From: Heliocybe sulcata
Taxonomy: Eukaryota; Basidiomycota; Agaricomycetes; Gloeophyllales; Gloeophyllaceae
Length of the DNA: 64,000 nucleotides
Assembly (NCBI GenBank): GCA_004369045.1
Contig: ML213520.1
Location: 434,001-498,000, forward strand
Direction: 5' to 3'
The translations under genes were made by a program, and so were the position numbers. Below are positions 10,900 through 22,168 of this stretch, piece after piece (the first letter of the stretch is position 1; every line of letters begins with the position of its first letter). The notes beneath the pieces were generated by a model that worked only from the letters and a program-made list of their open reading frames with translations, did not search any database and was not told the origin of the DNA.

Positions 10900-12110
10900 G
10901 GCGCGACGCTGTTATTATATCTAGTGCATGATGGGACGAGCACTCACGGCCTCTGGATGCATCAGATTCCTGAAGCTCTCGCGCGTGAATGCAACTATCT
11001 TGAGTAACTAGACAGTAAGATCCTTATTCATTGTCGACAGTATATTACTAGAATGGCCTTGCGGTCAACTCAGTATGAAATCAAAGTCTTGTGAGAGTAG
11101 AAGACGCACTATTCTTGTAATCACTGAAATCCCGCACCATGGACTCCCAGTGCTGATTGATGACGTTCCATGATCTTCGTGATTGCATGGCAGCGAGTTG
11201 TCGTTGGTAAAGTCGCATAGGCTGCGCAGATGCGGTCCTGTAATAAACTTAGAATATGAGTGTTGGCACGTAGAGCCTCAAACTCGCTACGGGAACTCAT
11301 GAAACCTTGTAAAGCCCTGGATCAGAGAAGATATTCAAGTATCCCTTCGCAAAAGAAGAGCGAATGGCAGCCAGGTTATACTTGGTTTCGAAGACTTCAG
11401 AACTCGTGTGTCTGCGCGGTCACTTCCGCGACTACGGAGTCATGCGTTGGGATCGACCTTCCGCCGCGATCGAGTCGCAAAGTCTGAGATGAATACCCCC
11501 AAGATGCGCACTTGAAGCGACCGTGTCGACGATGCTTCCAGTAAGCGCCACGATGCGGGACCAGCTTGTACAAGACTGCATTGGATCACCTCAAAACATG
11601 AGCCGCCAGGGACGGGCCATACCGCACTACAAAGCTGCCAAGCCAAGCACATGTCAAGAAAGCCGATTTGCGTCCCACCAACAATATTGACAGTGGAGTG
11701 TAAACTTGCTGCATCGAACCGAGTAAGTGTTGATATGTTGACGACGACGACTCTACGCGGCACGCGCAAACACGAGAGAACGCATGAGAAGCTGAAGCTC
11801 GTGGCATGCTGGCACGTCAACAGAGATCACGCACCCAGCGTAGTAAAAGATCCAAGCCAGCCGTCCGTTGAGAACAAGTCTACTATAGGTAGCTGATGCG
11901 AGACGGTTCGCGGCAGGATCATCAGAATCAGGGCATTCAAGACTGCACAGAAATTGATAAGGCGGGCCTCTATACCAATAATATTGTCAGACGAAGTACA
12001 CCTCGCCAAGGATGCCTCTCACCATGTTCTCATTGCTCCTCAGCTTCTCCGCTAGATCTGATGAACAACTCAGAGCGCTGATCGCGAAGATTTCACAAAC
12101 TCAAGTAAAC
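10900..12110 (-). pseudogene. Decayed membrane-protein coding sequence
   Basis: Minus-strand segments look protein-like but do not join cleanly. Around 11970-11850 there is a hydrophobic piece (ARLINFCAVLNALILMILP, then LPIVDLFSTDGWLGSF). Around 11720-11620 there is VNIVGGTQIGFLDMCLAWQL in one frame and YTPLSILLVGRKSAFL in another. Around 11190-11110 there is INQHWESMVRDFSDYKN. An in-frame stop precedes the first piece, and no splice solution I tried removes it. It probably represents one or two lost host genes for membrane proteins; family not recognised. Confidence 0.35.
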
Positions 12111-12369
12111 ATAGGAGAACGACAACTCGACCCAAACCTAGAAATCAGCGCGTTCTATTCCTGCTAGCGTTGCGTATATACGCTCCGCACAAAGGAAGAA
12201 CCAATAATAGCTCAGGTATACAATATGAACAAACGTCTAATGATTTCATAGTCTACTCACATCGCGCACATCCATGCGTGCCCCGTCTTCCTTCACCTCT
12301 TCAGTCGCCGAATCACTGCTGTCCAGCCCATTCCGAGAATCCGCGTCCCTTGGGCTGGCCCACTCCTAC
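12111..12369. other. Intergenic
   Basis: Short spacer downstream of the cytidylyltransferase gene; it contains its probable 3' UTR on the minus strand. No other feature seen. Confidence 0.4.
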
Positions 12370-14138
12370 TTACGGCTCCCCATGCTCAACCACCTCCCAC
12401 TCCTTCTTCCCATCCTCAGATCCGCTCATGCTCCCCTTCTCCTTGTCCCTCTCCCCATTGCCATTCCTCCTCGCCACTAAATCCCCCCTCCCCAACTTCT
12501 CCAGTTTCCGATCCCAGTCTCCACCCCGATAACCCGCCACGATGCGCTCCAGCAGCGCGGACGTGGATATCCCTGGGGTGCGCCGCGTCGGGATAAATTT
12601 ACCTGAGCACAAGATGAAGATCAGTTTAGAGTCAGCGGGGAAGGGTGAGAGGAGATAGAAAGGGAGAGCGAAAGCGAGTGTCAGTAAATTAGGCAATATC
12701 AATTGTCCGCTGCTCCCTAAGGATCGGTACAGGTCTGAGATATGTATCATCTTCCTCGCTTCCCCTCCTTCATTCCACCAGACGCAGAGGACACGTATCA
12801 AGAAAAGTCTCACTCACCAAGCCTCTTAACTGTCTCATACACATCTCCCCCACTCGCATACGCATATGGCTCCTCATCATGCGCCACATAATCGATCTCA
12901 TGCTCCTCCAGAAACTCGGGCGTGATCACCCACGGCGCCCCAGGTACGACCTGGTCCACCCAGCGGCAGTGCCGCACGGACTCGAGGCGCTCCGCGTGCG
13001 ACATCACGCTCTTGCTCTTATGCGAGGCGACGAGCTCATCGGAGCACACACCTACGAGGAGGTGGACGGAGGGGAAGGAAAGCTTGGCTTGCCGCAGTTG
13101 GAGGGCGTGTCTGCGGGGGATAGGAAAATCTGCTTAGTTTGACTTCAAGAGACGATAGGGCGGCGGCCGGAAGTCCGAGGGATCTACTCACCCGAAATGG
13201 AAGATATCGTAGACGCCTAGGCACAGACGGGTGAAGAGGGGTATGTCAGTGCTTGGATGAGGAGACAGAGTCAATAAGAGATTCGCGACCCGTTCGCACT
13301 CCGTCAAAAGTCATACAGCGTATGATAACTCACCGTCAGCGTACACCCGCACCGGCCTGCCCTGCGGTGGCGCATTGATCTTATACTGCCGCCCAGTCCC
13401 GTCTGTACCGTCAATCGCTGACTTGACGAATGCCTGGATGTCCGCGGCCGTCAGCGCTGCCGGGTCGAACGCTTCTTTCGCGACAGCTGGTGGTGTGGGC
13501 TCTGATATCGCCATCGGAGCGGCGGCGGCGCTGAGTAACGTGGTCGAAGACAGCGTCGGGTGCGAGAGCGGATCTGTCTGGGTATCTGTGGACGCCGACG
13601 GAGTCCTAACCTCCGGAGACGGCGATCTCGAAGAGGCAGGAAGCGGGGAGGAGGCGGATAGGGGCGACAGCGTGGACACTGAGGAGGTGGGAGATAAAGT
13701 ATTGTTGATATGCGAGGTCTTGTACGAGACAGATGTCTCCTCCGCGTCCGAGTGGGTGGGTACCGGGGTATGCGTGACGGACTCGACGTCGCCGTCGTAC
13801 GTGGGCGAGTCGACGCCGTCATCGGAGAGCGAAAAAGACGACGCTAGATAGTGTTGCTGCCTCGCCCCTGTTCCGTTTCCGACGCTTGGGCTCGACCCGT
13901 TCCGCGAGAGCTTGGAGGGGCGCGCCCCCGTTGAGGAGGACTGGGAGATCGAGGAGCGCGTCAGGGTGATGGCGACACCGTTGGAGGCGGAGTGCGTGGA
14001 ATCGTCCGTGAGCGGGTCATTATCCTCTTCGGAGGCGTCGTAAGCTGGTGAGTCGAGTTTGAAACCGGGCCCTCGAGGGTGTTTGTGGAATGACCGCTTC
14101 GAGTGCAGTTTTCTGTGGTGCAGTTCCGGTTGATCCAT
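12370..14138 (-). CDS. PCT1: Choline-phosphate cytidylyltransferase (CCT)
   Basis: Makes CDP-choline from CTP and phosphocholine, the rate-setting step of the Kennedy pathway for phosphatidylcholine. Exons: 13334-14138, 13192-13216, 12818-13110 and 12370-12602, giving 451 residues. The first 25 codons of the catalytic domain cross a 25-nt exon. The nucleotidyltransferase signature is clear: VYADGVYDIFHFGH contains the HxGH motif, RHCRWVDQVVPGAPWV and IDYVAHDEEPY follow, and RTPGISTSALLERI is the RTxGIST motif. The domain is preceded by about 265 disordered Ser/Thr/Pro-rich residues, longer than in yeast Pct1, likely a phosphorylated regulatory region. After the catalytic core there is only a short basic-acidic tail, so the lipid-sensing amphipathic helix is short or diverged. 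The ATG at 14136-14138 is the first in frame. Confidence 0.93.
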
Positions 14139-16438
14139 GGTTTCTGGTATTACTAGCAAGACTCAAGGAGTTCTGGCAGCAGAGTCGTAGTCAAAGAGAA
14201 AAAGCACGGGTTTCAGAAAAGCAAAAGCAAGGAGTGTACTAGTATCAGTACGGAGCAGGCACAAGCGAAGTGGAGAACGGACGTTTTAGAGATGACGATG
14301 GAATTAAAGCGATGATCTTTGCTCAATCACAAGCGCATCAGACCTAGTGTTACGAGTCCTTCCTCATTTTCTCTATTGGGATGTCGGAGGGGCAATATAC
14401 ACAGGACCTCGCCCACCTTTACTTAGGCAAAGTAAGTCGGCTGGAACAGTACTGGTACCTAAGACTCAGATATATAGCTCTAGCTTGAAAAGTTCTCTCT
14501 TGGATGTCCTGATAGCGATTACTCTCAAGGAATTATGCAATACAGCTGGACCCGGTTTACTATGGCTCGCCGGGCTTAGGCAATCCGTACTTCGGATCTC
14601 AGCGTGGTTATGACGCAGACGGACTTGAGTCTCATCTCAACCACTGGCCTTTCGTGCGATGTCATTCAAAGCTGTGGGGTTTACTGGCTTATGCTCATTG
14701 AAACATCGACCTGGTCATTCCATTTCTATGCTACTTTCCGTACCCTCGGTTCCAATCCGGGTCACCCTCTGCTCACTCCGGTAACAGATACAAATATTAT
14801 GCCGTCCCAGGTATCAGGCTTGAGTGCGCTTGACGCTCACCCGCAGCCTGTAATAGGACGCCGGCAACTTTGGACTTCGTGCCGCAGTGCTAGGAAATCA
14901 TATCACTTGTAGTAAGAAGATGAAGATGTGCAGCGCTCACCGTCAAGCAGAGAGTTCGATATCCTTGGGTGCCCAAACTAACTGAACGGAGCACATCACG
15001 AGCTCGAATTTCGCCACTTTGCAGGGTTCACACCGCCAATCCTGAGAGTACATATTAGTCGACCCTCGCCAATTAGAGTGGTTGCCGCTTGCATCATTCC
15101 TCTCGTTTAAGGTGGGGAAAGCCGCTCCTTTACCAGATGTATCATCCTCGCTAACACGCGTCTCCAAGTAGTGCCAGCGGCTTGGCACTCACCCTGAAGG
15201 GCGCCAAAGCTTCCAAGAGCTAAGGTATCCTGTCAGCTCGTCTTTACATTCTTATGCTGGTGGCTAGTTCCATCATCACAGATTCCGATATAGCCCTGCC
15301 GCTACGGGAATAGCTGAAACATTCCAGATCTTCGGATCACAGGTTTCAGTTGACTGCACGGCCTGTGCAGTATTCGACGCTTCAGCCACGCGCATTATAT
15401 ATGGAGAGAAGCCATCGCAAGCGCAGCTCGATCCCTCCGCTCCTTGACCGCATTTCTCCCGGTCAAGGCCGCTGTTCTGCCTCCCCCAGACGGGTGTCGC
15501 CGTAGAGATTGGTCAGGATCCTAGGTACGCAGATTATAGGATTGAGGCGACGTTAGTGATTGTTAATGTCAAGTTAGATATGTCAATGCAGCCTATCTTC
15601 AGGTCCTAGGAAATGCGATGTTGACGCAGAAGAACATCTGTCCGTTATTACGCGTCATGTGGAAACTATTTATGGTACGCTCTGTGGAGGGTACAACACA
15701 TCGTTTGTTCCGACGGACATCCGACTTAATTAAGACCCTGCTTCAATTGGCAGAGTGTCGTCCGAAACTGCACAGAACTTATCGGAGGTTCTTGTCAATG
15801 GAACAGCTTCATTTCCCTATAGGAGGCGCTCCGCTCACAGCTATTTGACACAGCTTCTCGACTAGTGCAATCGAGTTCCTGCCGCGGTTACTGATCTCTA
15901 TTTCTTGCCCGCCGCAAATACTCTTCTAAATGACCCGAGTAGAAGGTGTGTAAGCACTGATACTTGACATTCTCGTAGGTACAACAAGCAATCCATGCTC
16001 GGGACTCGTTGAGCCATGAAATAATCCGCTGCACGGGCGATGCTCGGAATCAAAGCATAAAAACGTCGAGATGAGTCACTGCCTTTCACTGGACGTATCG
16101 AACTAAGAACTCCCTTCATTTATGGTTCAGACTGCACAGGCTAGCATAATTGTGGCCCACCTGTGCTCCAATCGGAACGGCCTCGTGAGGATGCCATCTT
16201 GATGATTCTGCCAGAATCCAAGCTTCCATACCCAATCCTCAGTGAAGAGAGCATAACAATAGGGGACCCGAGCCAGATGTTGGACAATCATATCCACACT
16301 GCTTCTGATACCGGTGTCCATCCTTTGATATCGACCATGTCGCGGAAATATACTCCAGTAAGGACCCTCGTAGCATCTGTAAGGGGATGCTATCTTTGCG
16401 GCATCACTTCGCTATAGACTGATGAAGATCTCTTGGCG
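14139..16438. other. Long intergenic region, no gene recognised
   Basis: Contains the CCT upstream region and about 2 kb of sequence with isolated protein-like stretches. One near 14560-14690 (+) reads NPYFGSQRGYDADG, one at 14943-15188 is on the minus strand, and one near 15630-15840 is on the plus strand. None extends through plausible introns or shows a known domain. Possible remnants only. Confidence 0.35.
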
Positions 16439-16446
16439 GATATATA
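16439..16446 (+). promoter_or_regulatory. TATA-box-like element
   Basis: GATATATAG about 80 bp upstream of the ATG at 16523, a usual distance for a TATA box in this kind of genome. Confidence 0.4.
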
Positions 16447-16522
16447 GCACCTTCAATTCCGAGACCAACGTGTTCGCACTTTCGCCGCGATTTCATTAAC
16501 CTGGCACCTTCCGTCTACAAAT

Positions 16523-18110
16523 ATGCAGCCATCCAGTTGGCTCGAGGTACGTTTCACTCATTGCACTAGAGTCAATATGCTTAACGGGATATTAGGCTCA
16601 GAAGACGGCTTATATTGCAGTCTGGGTAGGCATAAACTTGTAATATACTCTCTCCCTTCTGACCTCCGCCGAAGGTACAAACCCTTGTCGCAGGTGAGGC
16701 GCCTGGTACATGCTGCTGGAGGATGAAGAAATAGGTGTTTTCCACAGGCATATATACTGCTGTATTCGTTACAGCGCTGCAAATCCTCATAACTCGCAGG
16801 CGCACAACGCAGGGTTTCGGGTATCTTCTGTCGGCCACAGTGCTCCTATTCATTTTGGCCATGGTGCAAGTTCTACTCCAATTTGTACTGGGCATATTCT
16901 CTGAATACACGGGAAACCCTGAAGCGCCATCCCCGTCCATCCTAAATTTCAATAACGCCATCTCCACTATTACGACTGCCCTCACCGTGACAATTAAGTA
17001 CATACGCACATACTGTCCGTCTAGGAGCTGTCTCATTGTTGACCACATTACAGCTCCGCGGCTGACTGGCTGTTGGTATGTTCGGTGACGGCACCGCTTA
17101 CTATCCATTCTCACCCTGCATCCTCAGGCCTGGCGGTGCTACGTGATATGGGGTCGAAGGAGTGTCGTGGTCGTGCTACCCATTCTGCTGAATGTGGCTG
17201 CAACGAGTATAGCCTCCTTATCCGCCATTTCTTGCTCTCTGAAGTGTTCTTTTACAGTTTCAGGCTACGTGCTCACTGGCTATGCTGGCAAGCTCACCCA
17301 GTTGTTAGCAGCCACTATGTCGACCGGACCAACAATGGCTCAAGCGGACGAGATGGGGTCTATTGAATCTTCGATGACGAAGCTATTTGAAGTCTTCTAT
17401 GGTACGACTTTCTCCAGTAACGCCTTCTTGACTGGTTTGATTGGTGAGGCATACCACACTTGCACCTTTCCTCCTGCTACAAATGATGTGCCATCAGTAG
17501 GGCGGATCGTTTGGCTCCGAAGACGTATCCAAAGACTGTCAACCGATCTCGATACCGGCCTGTACAACCGGATCGTCATACTCTTGTAATGTCTTTCATA
17601 GCTCATTAAACCTCGTCTTGACCGGTCGCTCCCTCGCAGCGTTGAGTCTGGTGGGATCCATTCGCTTTGCTTGCTGCTTGCATTTGGGACGATATTTTCT
17701 CCCACTCTGAACGGGTATTTGGCTTTTGTAAGTTTCCCTGTCAGCACTCTGAGCGTACTGGCATAGCTAATCACATATGTGGTGCTACAGACTGTCTTCC
17801 CTTTGGTTGCCGTCATTACAGCTGCGTGTGCCTAAATCTCCATAAATGACACTACCCAATTCTGATCTAGATACGGCAGGGCATGTCACCGACATTCATC
17901 ATTGTAATGCTCGCTCTGGGCAAGACAGCTGATCCAACCACGGCGGTCAAGACAACCATGGCCTTTGCTGCTCCTCCCGGTCGGTCGAGACACACTACTG
18001 GCTTCGGCACAGCTTCGGAAGATGCGGGGGAAGCCTGCCTTGAGGTCGTAGATGTGGAAATGAATAATGTTCACTTCCTTCAAATGTCGAAGGAGCATTC
18101 GAGCAGGTAG
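16523..18110 (+). CDS. Seven-transmembrane protein of an Agaricomycete-specific family (copy 2)
   Basis: Paralogue of the gene at 9255-10865, with eleven exons at matching positions: MQPSSWLE, AQKTAYIAVW, VQTLVAGEAP, GIYTAVFVTALQILITR with YLLSATVLLFILAMVQVLL, SAADWLL, AWRCYVIWGRRSVVVVLP, SYVLTGYAG, VGRIVWLRRRI, VESGGIHSLCLLL, VFPLVAVITA and GMSPTFIIVMLALGK. Both proteins also share a tail motif, TTMAFAAPP. The third exon needs the acceptor CCGAAG, which gives three more residues than in copy 1. At the last intron the expected donor position carries GC instead of GT (17824); either a GC-AG intron or a lesion. The tail is shorter and diverged. Membrane-embedded, function unknown. Confidence 0.75.
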
Positions 18111-18561
18111 GCTGGTGCCGATTGAAAGTAAATAGGACACAGTGAGCTTCGGTAACCATGCTGCGCAGACATTCAGACTGCCTTCTGATCTTGTGATGTT
18201 GGCCGATATCGTAGTCGTAAGGACCACTGTATCTGTCTGGTCTGCTTGTCATATTGTATGCCTGTGAAGGTGGCTCTGTAATATTTATGTAGAAGTCGAC
18301 AGTTCATCGGACATGCAATCCAGTCTGCGGCTTCGCCTCCACGACGAATCTATTCAACAACTAGTGATATCGTCCCTCACCTACCCTACCATGGAGGACG
18401 CCTCGCAGATGAATCTTGTTTATATAAACATACCAGCGATTTAACTGGAACCCCAAAGGTCCTATGTTCTCCGCTACGACTATGGGGATACGAGTCCACA
18501 GCGATACATGTACCCGAGTCAGGAGAATTCGGAATACCAGGCTCGCAAGAAAGCAACATCC
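18111..18561. other. Convergent intergenic region
   Basis: Lies between the 3' ends of the seven-helix gene (+) and the FAD oxidoreductase (-). A palindromic TGTTTATATAAACA sits at about 18418-18431. A plus-strand stretch near 18450-18580 reads YGDTSPQRYMYPSQENSEY but has no start, stop context or neighbours to support a gene. Confidence 0.35.
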
Positions 18562-20089
18562 CTACAGCAACTCAAACAAATCTACTGGGTTTGCGCGCCG
18601 CACACGCTTAGCCGTGATGATCATCTCTTCAGGGAGGCGGTCGTCCACCTCACCCATGATCATCTTACCCAGCGCCTCCCCACAACCCCAAGCGTTAACC
18701 ATACCTTCACCCGTATACCCCGCACTCACCCACTCACCGGCACCCTTCCTCCCACTCACGCTCTCTGGCACCTTGCCCACCCATGGCAGCCAGTCCGCAG
18801 ACATACCCAGCGAACCCGTCCAGCGTCCTTCCACCTCCACGCCCTTCAACACCTTCCCATCAAATATCGTCGGTAAGATGCCGAGCAAGTGCGCTGAAGC
18901 AAAAAGCGCCTGCTCGTCATCGGCCGCGACGCCCACGTCGTCCATCCCCTGGTTCCCGCTCTGCGCCCAGCCGCCGCCGTACATGATGTGGCCTGAGGGG
19001 CGGACGGTCAGGTAATCGAAGCCGCGCTCATAGATGAAGCTCCAGGAGCGGGACGCGCCGCCGGGGAGGCTGGCCTCGCGGGGCACAGGCAATAGAGACG
19101 TCATCTGGCCGCGGAGTGGCAGGATCTTCTCCCGAAGGCCGGGCAAAAGGTGCGATACGTGTGCGTTGGTGGCGTGCACTATTTGTTTAGCAGATATGGT
19201 CCCGCGGGATGTCCTGACTGTGTAGAATTGGCCGGTTCTTGTAGGAGGCTGAATATCTAGAACTGCGGTATTAGACTCTACAGTGAAGTCGGGGTACTCT
19301 TCAGAAGTCGTGAGAGATTCATATATGGCCGTTATGAGTTTATATGGTGCAAGAGCGCCCGCGGGACCCGTGATTACACCGTCTACTGTTGGTAGCAAAA
19401 ACTCCTAATGACTTCTTCGGTGACCATACCCTACTCGAGTGGAAAATGACGCTCACTTGACGTGCTTCTTCAGTATTCCAAAGCTTGTAATGAGCTTTCT
19501 CGGACGGATACGCTTCCAAAAACCCTTGCAGACGACGAACAGCGTCATCCCAGACCTTCCGTCCAAAATATGCATCGACCGTATCGACGACGCGGATTTC
19601 TGAGCTGTCGGTTGCCGCGTGCTGCTCTGCTACGTCCAGCAAGCGCTGTAAATGCGACATCTGGAATTCAGTGATCTTCTTTGCCGCAGGCTCGCCGTAT
19701 CGTTTCTTGAGCTTCTCATAGTCGATATATGGGGACTCCTTGATATGCCCGCCATTACGACCTGTGGCACCGGAGCAGATCTCGCGGGCATCTACGATAG
19801 TGACGCGCAAGTCACGGCCCTTGGGATGTTTGAGGACTGTGCGAGCAACGGCACAGCCCGTAATTCCAGATCCAATGATCAAGATGTCAACTTCTGCAGG
19901 AAAAGTGGCAGACTGGTTGCTCCTCAGAGGCGACGCAGGTATCTGCCATGATGAGACGGTGGGAGACGCTACAGGTATGCCAGGAGATGCCTTAATCCGT
20001 GCCTGAACAGTTCTGAAGCCGTCGTTGAGCTCTTGTATCGTAGAGATGAAAAGCTTGAGCTCCTTGAGCATAGAGAAAAGTAGCCCCAT
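18562..20089 (-). CDS. FAD-dependent oxidoreductase (DAO family)
   Basis: Two exons, 19457-20089 and 18562-19404, with a 52-bp intron (GTGAGC...CATTAG), giving 491 residues. After about 65 N-terminal residues a Rossmann fold begins with VDILIIGSGITGCAVA (GxGxxG). Next come ATGRNGGHIKESPY and, in the second exon, VHATNAHVSHLLPG, HIMYGGGWAQSG and GYTGEGMVNAWGCGEALG, which closes the FAD-binding fold. This is the layout of the fungal DAO / glycine-oxidase-like flavoproteins that oxidise amines or amino acids and release hydrogen peroxide; the exact substrate cannot be read from sequence. Start chosen at MGLLFSMLKELK because the frame upstream lacks support. It is divergent from TFIIE beta, 541 bp away. 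Confidence 0.88.
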
Positions 20090-20630
20090 GGATGACAGTC
20101 GTGTACTGGAGTTTGTCAGGATCGCTGCGTTTCCCACTATCCTGAGAGATCTGCTCTCTAAGGTAGGATATGCCGAGATTCTCGCAAGGGTATGTATGAT
20201 GCAAGCCACGAAGATCCTGCTTGCTTGAACCAGAAAACAACGGAGATAAATCTGATCCCGAGCACCGCGCAGAGTAGATGGCTGGGCGACTTCGAAGTAG
20301 GATGCACTGAGTCAGGAACCGGGTTTGAGAAGGTCCAGATACGATTCGAGACAAGCCGCCGTACGACTCAAATCCGACCGAGAAATACTAGATAATTATT
20401 GCCCCTTTCGGGTGTAAATAGCCAACGAGCTGCAAAGAACTTCATGCAGGTAGCAGCGGGGAACTTTGGAGGATTCGAGGACGAAGCCTGCAAAGAATGC
20501 AATATCGTCCACGTGGGACCCGCGTGCATGCCACACGCGACATTACCAGCACTTGCCGCCACTTGCTCTCAGGTCCTCTCTTCCTCCGACATTACGGGTT
20601 TCATTCCTCCTTCAGTCCGGTCTCTAAGTT
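20090..20630. promoter_or_regulatory. Divergent intergenic region (FAD oxidoreductase / TFIIE beta)
   Basis: 541 bp between two start codons on opposite strands. No TATA box stands out. It must hold the promoters of both genes; no specific operator was identified. Confidence 0.4.
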
Positions 20631-21845
20631 ATGGCCTCTGTAAACTCACTTCACCGACCAGACTACACTGCATGGGCTTCAAATCCAGCGCCAGCAGCCC
20701 CGGCAGAGGCGTCGTCACCGAAACAGAACGGCGGTGCTAAAGAGCCTGCGAGCGGGAAAACAAAGAAGAAGAAGGTGAAGACGAGTACGTGCTGTCCTGC
20801 ATACCATGTCTCTTCGGACAGGTTTACGTTTATCCTCTCGTAGATATCGTCTACTCGCAGCCCGCAGATACGGGGACGGGTGTGAATGTGAATACGCAAT
20901 TACTATATGCTGTCAGTCATTTGAAGGTATGGCGCCGTTGGTCTCGGCCCAGGAAGTTATTGAATCCAAGGACATTAGTCTAATCCTGGGCCTATGCGTC
21001 TACAAGATATCGCTATCATCACGAATACCCCCTTGGACACGGACCGTGTTCTCTTAGAAAAGTTCCGAAGTCACGATCGCATCGAATACAACCCGAAGAA
21101 TGAGACGTATTCATACAAGGTTCGCTTTCGTTTTGCCTGATTGAGATGAAAACTCAAATTCTTCGGGCGGCAGCACGATTATACATTCAATAATAAGGCC
21201 GCGCTTCTAACGGAGATCCAGAAACATACTCGGCATGGAGGTGGCTTGTCAATACGTTCTCTGAAGGAGTCGTGGAAGGAGGCAACACAGGCGGTGGAGG
21301 AGCTCGAGCAGGAGGGGGAGGTTTATGTCACGAGAACGCAGAAGGACGGGCAGCCGCGGATGGTGTTTTGGAATGAGGTAAAGTCGAGTCAAGAAGGGGA
21401 GGGCAGGCCTGTCGAGAAAGGTAAGTGTGGCACGGTAGATGCGAGTGGAACTGACAGTTATATTGTCTTCCAGAGTTCCAGGATCTATGGCGCTCCCTGA
21501 CAGTGCCCGAAGAGCCCGACCTCATCAGGCAGCTTGCATCTGGTCTGTGCCTCTTCCTGATTTCCCTCGTGTCGGGCTCCCGGCGTATTTTCGTCGAGTG
21601 ACCCGTGACGTGAAAAGATTCGACGTTGCCCACTGCTGTACTGTACATTTATTGTTGCCCGGTACTGACGCTCCATTTCAGAGGGCCTACAGGCAACAGC
21701 AGCAGAGTCCCTGGCGCCCCGAGGTGCGGCCACTAAAAAGAAGGGGAAGAAGAACGCGCCGCGGCAGAGACAGGCGAGGATCACGAACGTCCATTTGAAG
21801 GGCCAGATTGACCTCAGCAGGGACTACGTGCCTCAAGGGAAGTGA
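20631..21845 (+). CDS. TFA2: Transcription initiation factor TFIIE subunit beta
   Basis: Part of general factor TFIIE, which recruits and regulates TFIIH at RNA polymerase II promoters in the nucleus. Exons: 20631-20784, 20844-20926, 20979-21119, 21174-21420, 21474-21542 and 21682-21845; spliced length 858 nt, 285 residues, in frame throughout. Recognisable segments: NIVYSQPADTGTGVNVNTQ and LLYAVSHLK (first winged helix), SNPGPMRLQDIAIITN, TDRVLLEKFRSHDRIEYNP, the second winged helix with TEIQKHTRHGGGLSIRSLKE, then EFQDLWRSLTVPEEPDL. The C-terminus is basic (KKKGKKNAPRQRQ), as in other TFIIE beta proteins. The N-terminus has an Ala/Pro stretch and a lysine cluster. The intron 20927-20978 is essential: without it the frame breaks. 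Confidence 0.93.
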
Positions 21846-22168
21846 TTCCAAGGTGTGAGGCGGTGGACTTCGTGGACCTTGTGTATGTTGTGACTAGGTA
21901 TGTAGTAGACTTGTATATTTGGTTATTGCATTACATCACCACGTATCGCGTTCGTGTTGGTGATGGTTACACGTTTACACATCTGGTGCTTCGCAAGGTG
22001 TGTCCGATGTGATTGAGGGGAAGCACAGCCACCCGCGGGTTGATCCTTAATTAGCTTCCGCTGGTGTCTACCGCCGTAGTCTGCAAGAGCCTGGGGATAC
22101 TCGCCTGGGGCATAAAATCTGGATACGCTGTGCGCCCCAATGCAACTTGAATACTTGCTCCTGCCAGC
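21846..22168. other. Intergenic
   Basis: 3' UTR of TFIIE beta followed by the P450 promoter region. A weak TATA-like CATAAAATC lies near 22110, about 60 bp upstream of the P450 ATG. Confidence 0.4.

Noticed and set aside
14688-14760. tRNA-like boxes (TGGCTTATG and GGTTCCAATCC)
   Set aside because: B box deviates from consensus and no cloverleaf with paired acceptor arms could be drawn.
18450-18600. Plus-strand stretch YGDTSPQRYMYPSQENSEY
   Set aside because: No start, no splice partners, and it overlaps the 3' end of the well-supported FAD oxidoreductase.
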